Below are positions 27,801 to 39,800 of a stretch of 64,000 nt of DNA, piece by piece. Every line of letters begins with the position of its first letter. Positions within the stretch are counted from its first letter, which is position 1. The position numbers and the translations under genes were made by a program. The notes under the pieces are model-generated. The model saw only the letters and a program-made list of their open reading frames with translations, made no database searches and had not been told where the DNA came from. Origin of the DNA: Balanoglossus misakiensis (lineage: Eukaryota > Hemichordata); NCBI GenBank assembly GCA_040954595.2, contig CM082582.2:3968001-4032000 (forward strand). Reading direction: 5' to 3'.

Positions 27801-30800
27801 CAAACTTTGGCATTTGTTTCCATGACACACACACACGTACCAAGTTGAATCTCTAACCTACAAGTTATGACCCTAACACCAATGTGTACTGTGACAGGAT
27901 GTGAATGGACAAACCAGAAAATACAAAACTTGGGATGGTTGATTGCATCTCTCTGCTCATTGTGTTATTTGTCAGGTCTGTTTTTCTCATTACATTTCAT
28001 TTCATTCATTTCATCTGTAGACTACTACATTAGAAGGAGATCACAAGATAAAGAAGAGAAAGTTGGTAAGTTTTGCATGATTGGTTACTGCTGTATCATT
28101 ACTATTAAAAGCAGAATCTGAATACATGTATAACCAAGTCCCTAACTTTCTGAGCACAATGAGCATAAAATGTTGAGTTGATTTACAAAATTTCTTCACC
28201 ACATTTGGTTGGTTGACATTTGCACACAAAAAGTCTCAAGCAATTCCAAATCTGTCTTCAGTCTTCCTTTCCTGTGAAAACTTCTTTTTATCCGCTCTTA
28301 ACTACATTTCTGTCTGCATCTTTTGTTTCCGTCGCTCCTGTCCATTCCTCATTCTGTCTACTGAGTAGAGCATCCATCTGTTCAAGTAGATCCTTCAGGT
28401 TCTCATAGAAAAAGATCGAAACAGAGGAGATCCTCTCGCAGTAAGTGACATCCTTGCTTTCTAACGCTGTCAAGATCTGACTCCCTATTTTCTGCTAAAC
28501 ATATCAGATCATCCTGTAGCTGTGACTCTGGGAATATTCTTTTTATTGATATGTGGTTGGTCTAGTGGGTCTTAGTTACTGTACGTGCCATAGTTGATAT
28601 CAGACACACAGAGTATGGCAGAGTTGTCATGACTGATGTTGGACATGAAACACTGTCTGAATTCTTTTTAAAGGGAAACATTCTAGATCTTCTGATGGAT
28701 CTCGCGCACACAGACTGAGAACAAGCAGAAAGTCAGATATTGTTTTACCTGAGAGTGAGTTTACTGAGATGATTTGATTTTTTCAAATTTTTAATTGCTC
28801 GTGGCAACAGTGACTGCATCGGGCATTTATAGAGCATGTAGAAACCAGAGGTTTTTGGCTGCAATAGGTTAATCTGTTCCATTGGTTCTGCCAGTATTGA
28901 ACAAGCAATATATTCATTTGTGACTGTACTTGGCATCTTGGTCTTATGCTTGTACTGAATGGTTTCCCTTCATCTTCCTTGTATGAAAGGCAAGAGCTAT
29001 CGGCGAAACAAGGCTAAGTTTGAAAAGAATAAGGCGGCATCTGATAACAGTGAGTCAGAATTAACAGTTTGAGCTTTGGTAACATTTTTGAGCATGCATT
29101 CGTTCAATTGCTGTGGAATGTCTGATAAAAATTGGCAGTTAGTCCGACTTTGTAGGTAACTGTTGCATGATGTTGTTGGGTAGAATTCAAATTGCACTGA
29201 GTAGATTGAAACTGTACTAACTATAAAGTTTTTTGAATTTGACAGCAACTTACTCTCTTAATGGCAATGTCACAATGTACAAGCCTGCACGCTTTTCTTA
29301 AATTCTACACCCTCTGCGTTGTTTGGTGTCCTTTGTATCATTGCTGTGTTTTTCTTCCTAAACACCTGAAGGCCATTCGCCCCCATCTTCACCATCACCA
29401 TCACCACCACCTCAACACCACCAAACTTTATCCAAGTCCTACAGCTGGGTTGATGATTACTCACTTTCTGAGTCAAGTGACAGTAAGTCAACACCTAGAG
29501 CTCTTACTCACCATTCTCTCTTCTTTTCTGGGTTTTTCTTTCTTCACTGTTTCCTTCTGTCTTTCCTTCAATGTCTGTCATTCTTTCTTTAAGGTGACAC
29601 ATCCCCAGAACGGATTGAACCGATGGAATTTGATCAGGGTAATTATACCAACCCCTCAAGCATGCATCAAATCTGTAACATGCTATGTGGTCTGGAAGTG
29701 CCAGATTGTACACTTCAATTTTGTCTCACAGGTCCAAGGTTTCTCATGATTTAATTTTAATCTCCAGGTACCCTTTGGGAGTGATTACTCCATTCATAAC
29801 CCTTGTACTACAGAAATACAAATATTCTAACCAGCATGGCTAAGGTTTTAACTATTTGAACATCACATCAACAGTGTTTCCTCTAGAAAAAAATTCCCTC
29901 GCTCGGTCAAAACGAAAGTCTGCAACCGGTAGTCCTTCCATTTTAAGAAGCCTCAGATTATCACCATACTCATTGCCCAGTCGTTTTATATTGTGTTGTG
30001 AGTACGCGGTTTTGCACGTCCAGTTATGGCAACTGAATCCTTGCATGGTCTAAATTCTAACATTTCTGTTACAGGTCTCCGCATGAAGTCATGATTTGAA
30101 GTCTTGTTTTCCAGATATATAGCAATTGTGACATTGTCAGTCATATTTTTTAATTATAAACGTCTCTATATTCACTCTTTCAGATGATGAAAATGATCTG
30201 ATGTCATTGCTTGCTTCAGGTGATTCCCACAAATCAGCCCAAGAACAACAAAAAGGTAAGTCTTTAATATAAAATTTAGGGTTTTAAAAACCAATCATGA
30301 TTTAAGATCAAAGGTAATATACGCCATTCCCAGCAGAAAGGGGTCTTATGGGAGTACAATACTTATGACCATAAGACCCCTTCCTGCTTGGGATGGCCCA
30401 ATTATATAAATTGTCGAAATTCTTCTGATTGGTCTAACAAAATATCGACCCATTTTCTTCAATATAAAAATTATCAACCAGTTTTATTTACATAATTGTA
30501 TGTCATACCAATAGGAAATTTCTTCAAGTTTAAAGCTCCATTAGCTGTAACTTTACGCTGTGTTTTCAGTATTTTTGTTGTGTGTATCTACTGCAGTTTC
30601 TTTTTCAAATTCCTGATACATGATAAAGAATTGCCCAGAATTTATCTTTCCCTTTAAGACAAATCATATTCTGTTCATTACAGAAAGTTACAGTGCTAGG
30701 ATGAAGCAACAGAGGAGGAGTTATGGGAGATATGCTGACAGAGAAACAGAGATGAGACCAGTTCCTAAAGAAGGTGAGAAAAATTACCATTTGAGTGTGA

Positions 30801-33800
30801 GTTGTAACTTGTGCTAAGTATTAGCGTGGGAATCCAGCGACTATTTGAAATCATGCTTTTTGTGTCACTTGTGATCTGCATCGTTTCCATACTACAGCCA
30901 AACCTGTGTTAGTGGCCACCTCTATATAGTACACACTTTGTTACAATCCCTGTGCAATCGATGTACACGTTGACTGGCCACTATAGACAGGTTTGAGAGT
31001 ATCGCAATTTTTCACATCATGATTGGCAGCAGAGCATACCTTTGTGTTTCGTTTATCCTGACTTTGTCACATTTGTTGATGGTAAAGGTTCCAGATCCCG
31101 ACAACAGAGAAGGAAAGACATATCACCAGCGGTAACAGATGATGATCCGGACAGTAAGTGTCCTCTAGGGCATTGTGACTGTTAGTTATATCACCATCTA
31201 ACACTGTTACTTACACAGGCATGGAGTTCAAACCATTAATGTCAGTGGCATTTTGTCAACAGGTTCATATGCAGGGAAATACTAATAATTGGTTTTTGAG
31301 CTATTTATTCTACAGTGCTTGAAATGGAGACCAGTATCTCATTCCTGTGTTAATGGCATATTAGTAAAAAATATAAAATATATTTTTGTGAATAATGCCG
31401 ATTAATACATAAAAGTTTGCAATGCACAGTATGTATAATACACCCATATTCCTTGAATCAGTGAATGCTTTGTTGACATGAGTGATTGCCCCTAGCTTGC
31501 AGCATGAACAGTAAAGGGACCTGAAAACCTTAACACATTTGTCAAACTGACAAACTTTCTTTCTTGAGCCCATATGAGTGAGCACTGCTATCGTATGTCC
31601 AATATTACTTTTCATTAAAATGCATCCTTCATATGTAGATGCTTTTGCTTTCAACTTTCACTGTCACTTGATTTCTGATGATAACACTGGTTTTAATCCA
31701 AGTCGATGTGAGATATCGGTTATCTCTCCTATGATGCACAGTTTGTCGAAAATTACATTTTGAATGTTGTTTTTTGTGGTAGAGAAGAGTTCATGATTTG
31801 ATTTCATATCAGAATGTCACATCAAATTAACACAATGACGTTGATTTTAAGTACAGTACAATACTATGAAAATGCATAAATTCAAGATAAGAATCACAAC
31901 ACAGTGCTTAAAACCATATATTGAGGGTTTGACATTTGGATTATAATCAGTGTTATATCACTTTAATTTATAGTGTGTTTCTTGTATGTGTCTGGCTTCA
32001 AATGTTTGCCTTCTCTCTCTTGCAAAAGCTGTCACAGTTAAACTACGTCGTGTACGTAGAAGATCCCTTGAAGGAATGTCACCAGAAAGTAAGTTAGTTC
32101 AAGAATGCAATTGGTCAAGTTTTAAAGACTACTTCTATTTTTCAAACAATTTGAAAATTTAACATATTTGCATATTAAAGAGGAGAGTTTTGCATTTCTT
32201 GCCTCTTCAATAACTATTCAGGTTTGCTATTGCTCGATCTAACATGGTTACTCAGCTGTATCAAACAAACAAACAAACAAACAAACAAATAAATAAATAA
32301 ATAAACAAAGTATGCTTTGCAAATTATTTATTTTGCAGAGATGTTCAGTTTCTAGAATAATTGCATTATTGCCATGATATTATTAAACCTATTGAATGCC
32401 TACAGTTGAAATGCTTTCATGATGAACATTAAAAAAATTGTATTATATCTAGAAAATCCTTTTCTAACATGAGCCACCCTCACATTTCCTACCCAATGAT
32501 ATTAAACTAAAGAAAGGATCTCTAGACTTGATAGGAGGTGCTTGACCCTAACTCTTAGCCTTTCCCACTATCCCATAATCGAAGAGATATAGCATCTTCT
32601 CATGTTTCATGTCATTTTGCTGTATTATGCAATAAACTGCATTTCTGGTATGCTAGGAGATGCGAGCATGAGTCAATCCAAAGCTAAAAGTGAACGCAAG
32701 TCGTCATCTGGGAAAGAGGCAACCCAGCGTAAGTAAAAAATAGTGGCTAAGTGAATGTGTACCCTTAGATGTGATGATCTCAACGTTTTTGTTGAAATTA
32801 ACTCTGGAATTTGCATGTATTTCTATTGACTGCCCACTCATCTGACAAACTATCTTTGTGTCAGTATTCTCATTAAGGTACAAACCAGAAAATCATCATC
32901 TCTGATGATAGAATCCATTGTCAAAAGCATGTTGTCTTGTACATTCTGACCAAACCACCAAATGCAGAATTTCGTGTAAATATTCCTACATCTAACAAAT
33001 TCATCAATGTGATTCCTCAGTTGGAAAGAAACTAAGTACATGTATTTACATTTGACGTTAACTTGTCCCTTTCAAAAACAATAAATTATAATTATAGCTT
33101 TCCTACAAAGTAGCAGCAGACTTTTGATTTGATCTGTACGAAACTCTGATTGAAATACTAGTAACCTTAGAGAAAATACTGTCACATGGTTTTATCACGT
33201 TTCCTTCTACTTGTGTCTTTCTTTCTTTCCTTCATTCTATCTTTCTCTTTATCTATCACGTTCCTTTCATGCACACTTTGCAATTGTGTGATCACTTTTC
33301 TCACCTCTTTCTGTGCTGTGTGTGTAAACACTATCCTAGGCTACACTGAGTCTGAGAGTGCGGACAGTGAAACAGAAGTCACTGTTGTTTATACCCAAGG
33401 TGAGATCAAAGCGTTTCCAATATGTCACTCTACTCATACAAACCTGCCCATCATTCTTCTCCAAAATCCCATTGTCAATTTGTCTGGAATTATTCCCGTG
33501 TGCATGAAATTAAAACAAATTTTATGATTGTACTGTTAAACATACTGCATTGCAGTTCACAAGTAACAAAGTTCAAAAATAACTTTCTCAGTGAATTCAA
33601 GAAAACTGTGAAAGCCATTGTTGGCACTGATACTGTTCAAAATATCCCCAAATTCATATTTGACATAATTTAATCATAAAAGGAAATAAAGATATAACTA
33701 AATACAATGTAGGTACTGTCTTTTCCAAGCTTTGTGCATGTATTAAGAACAGTTGACATAGGTAAGTGTTGTTTCAGTGGTTGATAAGTGTGTCTTCTTT

Positions 33801-36800
33801 CATGTACTTATATTCTGGCCCAAAGTGTGATTTGATTCACACTGTCAGGCATCGTGGTTTCGAATAAAACCCATGAGAATATACTAGCGATTGAAAGATC
33901 TCAGAAAAGACTAGTCTATGGTATTTGCCACATGCCCAGATTGTGTGGAAATCAAGTACTTCACCTGGGCCAGTCTACATGCAGCTTGTAATCTGGTCAA
34001 TTTTTAAACCTTTCCACTTTTCAACAGACAAAAGAACGCCAACAGATTACAATGCAAATGTGGCAGGTAAGTTGGGGTGCTGGCAATTCTCAAAAGCATG
34101 GCTCAAATATAAGTCTTTCCCCGATGTACGTTTGATATGGTGACGTAGAGTTACTCGGTCACAACCAGAATAACTAACTCGTGCTTGGACAATTTCTTCT
34201 CTAACCTGGGTCAAAGACAATGTATGGTACCGTGAAGTATGTTTTGCTGTCAATGATCCAAGATGGCCACCAGGCAATCATTTGTAATCAAGACTTTTTC
34301 ATGTTCAGAGCCATGACACATGCCTGAACAGATCTCATTCAAGCTTGGCATATAAGGACAATGTACTATTATGTACATATGCATGTCAATCTGTGTTTAT
34401 ATGATATAAAGATCCAATATGGTGGTCTATTACAGCATGCTACCCAGCAGCCATTTTGTTGCAGTCAAGTTATCTCTCAAAACATGCTTGTTGTACACAT
34501 TTGAACCTATGCGACTATCCAAGGTTTAATGTGATGTTCATGTCTGCTGTTGCAATGTTATGTTCCTTAACATGTCTAAGGGATAATGTACTACATGTAT
34601 ATGTGCATGACAAATATTTGTCAATGATTGTTTTGTGACATGCTCAAATGTAGTACTAGGCTAATTAATACCTTATGAGAACAATTTTCAGAACCATGAT
34701 GTCCTCCAGTTTTTATCTCACGGGGACCATGTCATTCCGACAATGACCTGTTCACTATCGCTTTGCTTTGCTCAAACGCAGGCAATGGATGGGCTTTGCA
34801 TAGCCTGATCTTTACATGTAGACAAATCTGAGCATAACCAAAAGGTTCCCCTTGCTTGCTACAACTGCCATGATTAACAAACACTCACCACCATGGATGT
34901 TCCACCTGTACCTGAATAGCTGCCCAAGTCCAAGGTCATTTTTTTTTAATTTTCCTTTAGCCTGAGTCATCAGATTTGCTGAAGACGTCAGCATGATGAT
35001 CTTATTTCTCATTTCATTTAAATCAGTGGCTGATTCCACCAATAACTTTACTACAGGACTGAGTTATTCTATTCTTGATGGAAACATGGCAGTCTTAAAA
35101 CGTAGTTCATGTCCTAAACCCTGCCCTTAAAGTGGTGCCTTCAATACTTCCAATCCCATGGAAGTGTGGCCCACTACTAGGGAAATCATGGCAGTAACAT
35201 TTCATGAATTACTCTAGTTGAATGTACCCCATCGCTTTTGCTACCTGCATCGTATCCTAGACCATGCCGACTGTCGCCGTGACAACAGGATTGCTTTCTT
35301 GTCTCTGTCAGAGCAGCGCATAACTTGCATGGCTGTTTCAACATCGGCTGTCAATCCAATGTATCCATTGCAGTGTCCTGACTGTATCTCTTCTGTCTCT
35401 GACTGCTTTCTGTGTTTCTGCTAACATCTTTCTCTTCTTTTTCCTTCTGTGTATCTGTTATTCTGCTCACCCTCTCTTTGCTGTCTGTGTGTCTGTCTTA
35501 TGTGGCTCTTCACATGAAGATGATTTAGAACCCACTGACGTGTTGTTTTACATTGACACAGCCGACTCCTATCCCGAGGATGGTAACACGCTTCCTTCAC
35601 ACTCTTCTCTCATCCTTTCTTTCACTTTGTCTTTTCTCTCATTTGAAAACAAAAATCCACTGCATTGTCTGATCTGTTGTGTTATATTCTCTCTAAAGTT
35701 AATTTTGAAGATCAATCTTCTCTGATGTCAGATGAGCAAGCCAGAAATCGCTCTTCAGGTACTTCCTCCCATTCTGCATGCAGCTAGGCTCTTGTCTTCT
35801 GTGGCATGAAGTCTCTTTTGGAATTTGGAAGCTACGTCTTTTTTGAAAATTAAAATTTTACGTTCAACTGTACTCTTGAAAATTGAATGTATTTAAAATT
35901 TTTCAACTCCTCATGCTACAAATTAGATTGGACACAAAGGTCTTTAGTCTTGAATAGCTTTTATAAACTTCCACCTCATCTGCCTGTATTCTCTCTCTCT
36001 TCTACAAAAGCCAAAGATCAAACCCTTGTTAAAAACAAAGGTGCCCTTCCAAATTTATGGTCGCCATCGACGCCAACAACTCACTACCCAGAAGACTGGC
36101 CAGAAGATTCCTTCGACATGCAGCTGGAACTGCAACAGAAACAACAACAGCAACTTCTTGAAGAAAACAAGATTCTGAAACAGAAAATGAAAGCTTTGAC
36201 TTCGGCCCAGAAAGATCAACTGCAGTTGGTGCCCAAACAGTTACTGCAGCTGTCTCCAGAGGAACAGCTGCAGTTGGTGCCCAAGGAATTGTTGCAGTCA
36301 CTTTCCGAGGACGAACTGCGCTTGCTGACCACTGGTCACTTGCAGTTGGTACCCAAGGAGATGTTGCAGGCCATCTCGGAAGACAAGTTGCAGTCGTTGT
36401 CCGAAGAAGAGATGCAGTTGGTTCCAAGGGAAGTGTTGGAGTCCATCCCCAAGGACAAACTACAGAAGACTGCAGAGTCCTCCTCTTCCAAATCCGATGT
36501 TCAGATCCCCTCGGAACTGATCTCACAGCTGCCTCCACAGATCATTGCCAAACTTCCCCCGCAGATCAAAAACAAAATAGATCCAGCGATTCTAGCCCAG
36601 CTACCACCGCCAGAAATCTTAGAACAACTCCCGTCAACATCAGAGCTCGTCAAAGAACACATACACTTGCACTCCCAGCCAGTTCCTCCAAAGGTCAAGG
36701 GTCAACTGGACTACGACAAACTGCATTATCAAAAGCCATTGCCTCCAACACCAGAGAGTATTCCAGTGAAGTATATCTCTGATGAAAGAAGCGCCAAATA

Positions 36801-39800
36801 TTACAGTCCACTACCTCCCACTCCACCAAGCTCTCGGCAACACGCGCCTCTACCAGCAACTCCTGATATGTCAGCAACTGACAGTGACACTAGTGAACAA
36901 CTGAACAGGCCAATCTATCAGCCGTCTGCAATGTTTGCTGCTACAGATGGGACTCCCTATCCCCAGTATCAATCACTCCAATCTGACGACACGGAGCGGA
37001 CGATACGAGGCCAATCCCCAGGCCAGTTGCCGCCGGTGATGAACTCTGGAAACACGGAACAGTCGACGCAGAACGTGGATGTCAGAGCTGTGCAGGGCCA
37101 GGTGCCTGTGGTCATGCCTGAAATCATTGTGGTCAACAGGCCCAATAGAAGATTAATTCCTGTCTCTGATGTTGAAGATGATGAAGCGGCGTCCAACCAA
37201 CAAGGAGCAATTCTACCCAGAAATCTCCCCCTGCTGCCCAATACTCCAGCTCTTCTTCTACAAGGTATTTGTTGTCTTGCCAACAACGCTGCATGACCTG
37301 GGTGATGAAAAGCTACAAATAGGACTTTGTTGCATTGCAAAGTACTAACAATGCTCTCTATTCTGCTGCATGTAAATCAATAGAAGAGAGACAATCTGAA
37401 TCACCATCGTGGAGATGGTTTGTCTGTGCCAGAAACAAGTAGTGCTTTGTTTCAATTAATGCAGAAAATGAAGCCAGCATACTTGAATGCAAGAATCAAA
37501 TGTATTTGTCACAGTCATACATTACAATGTAGTGTGATGCAATGTGACAAAATTTAACGTTCTACCATGCATGTGGTGCTGAGGCTGCCCACAGAATGTG
37601 ATGTACTGTGATGCATGTCCTCTTGTTGAAATGTGCCATTTTCTAATGATGCATGTGATACAAGCCAGATGAAGAAAATGTGATGTGATGCATTGTGAGA
37701 AACTAGAGGGAGATGGCAACTTACAGTATGCAAAGAGGAAACCCCTTTCTACAGTACACATGGCAAGTTTTAAAGAAAGGACATACAATCATTAGTGCTT
37801 GGAAGAGCACTATTGGGAATATAAAAATAGCCATGTACTGTATGCATGCATGCATGGAAAGATGACAACTGCAGGCTTCATTCACTGCTTTGCATTTCGG
37901 GAAATAACTTTCATTGCACCTTGCAAGTATGTGCGAGTGGGACATATATTGAAACAATTCTCCCGCCTTCCTTCTCTCTCTCTTCTCTTTCCATCTCTGT
38001 CTCAGATCCTGAGTTAATGCAGCTTCCAAGACCTACTTTAGAAACATTACTTTATCTCTACAAAGGTACATTTTTTGTTTGTCTCATTGAATTTGTTGGC
38101 ATGTATTTGCTGTGGTGCAACTAGACTGTACAAGAATTGCCATCATGGTCAAGTGTGATCATTTTCTACAATTTGGTGTAGATAGTAGTGATGTCCATAA
38201 CAGAACAAGGTAGTGAGACTTGTACATCCTTGTCCCTTGTAGAGCACCTCTCTACAGACAATACAAGCCTAATGCCCAATGAATACTCCACACCATTGAA
38301 ACTTACATGTACCTGTTCACATCTCTGAAATGAAAACTGAACAGCCTGTACAGTTTCAGTTCTGATGTAGATTCCCCCACCCTCTCCTCTCTTAGTATAC
38401 AATGTACATTGTACCTCTGCTAGCAACAGAAGATCAGTAGCCTTTATGGAACCCATCCTTTTGTTACGTACATTTCAACAGTTTGCCTGTCCATTCCAAT
38501 ACTTCTACACAAAAGTACATTAGAGTACATGTGTCTTGGTTTTCTCTGGATTATGAGGATCTTTATACACTTTTCTGAAACTTAAAAATAAACTTAGTCA
38601 TCCTTTAGAACAACCCCCATTCCCCATTTGTGTTTGCAACCGGCCATGTAAACATTGTATGTTGACTGATGAACTTTATGGATGGGCTTTGGATGGGTAT
38701 AATGATCAAGCTATCAAAGAATAAAAACATTACATGACTACATATTACATCAGATATGCTTTGTAAATTGATATGTGTTTTAATTTTGGCCATTAGAGTA
38801 TCTGAGAGAGGAAGAATTGCCTGATTCAGAAGGTAGGTGGACTGTGGCCGTGGTCTTGCTATACTGCATTGCTGTGTACTTGCAGGATAGTCAAATAGTT
38901 AATTGTGCCTGCGTTAGTACATGTAGTCATAATACATTAGAGACATTGAGAATGTCACTGACAGTAAGTATTGCACTAACAAGTCCCTTCGAATTCCTAT
39001 CCAGCAGCGCAAGAGACTGATATTATTACTTCCACAGGTCATCCATTGCAATGGAATGTGCTTGTATGTCCACAAGGGACAGTGCCTTCATACACATTTT
39101 GTATAACTAACATGACAATAAGTTTATTTTTAGGAAATGTTACAGCATGGCAACCGTATTTCACTATAGTGAAATAATGTATGATACTAAATCTTCTCCA
39201 TTAAAAACAGCCATTAGAGTTGCAGCTCACAGGAATTGAATCCCTGCCAAACAAACGTCATTGCAAGTCTTTGTCTTTTTGATCCACAGCTTAATCTTCC
39301 CAGATCCCAGCATGCATTGCTTCAATCTCGCCTTCTGCACCAACCATATTCCCAGCATGCTTCATTCCAATCTTTTCTTGTCAAATTCTTCTATCTTCTC
39401 TGTGTGATTCTCTCTCTTTCTGTGTTGTTGGCTTTTCTCTTTTCTCTGATTTCACACTTCTTAGAAGAGCTAGAGGAAGAAGAAATTTCTGATATTCTCA
39501 CTGAACTTGTCACCATGAAGAGTAAGTCTTTGCTCATCTCCTGGTTCTCTCATCTCTTTCGCTCGACGCACCTGCTCTCTCTCTGATACATATCACATGC
39601 TTTCTTCACCACACCTCACTATTTTAACTGTGGATTCATTTATTTTTAGTTCATGAAAACGGGGGGTACATCTACCATGTCAGTTTTTCACTCACCATCT
39701 CTCATATTTGCCGTACTTTGCAGAGTTGAACGTTGCAAGAGGACGGAATAGAAATCATTTGGAAGCACCGTCAGAGAAAGAGATTCAGAATGAAGGTGTG

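Noticed and set aside
31638-31689. Possible additional phase 1-1 micro-exon ([16 protein letters not shown])
   Set aside because: The phase fits but the donor (GGTTTTA) is weak and the acceptor is poor, so I left it out of the model.
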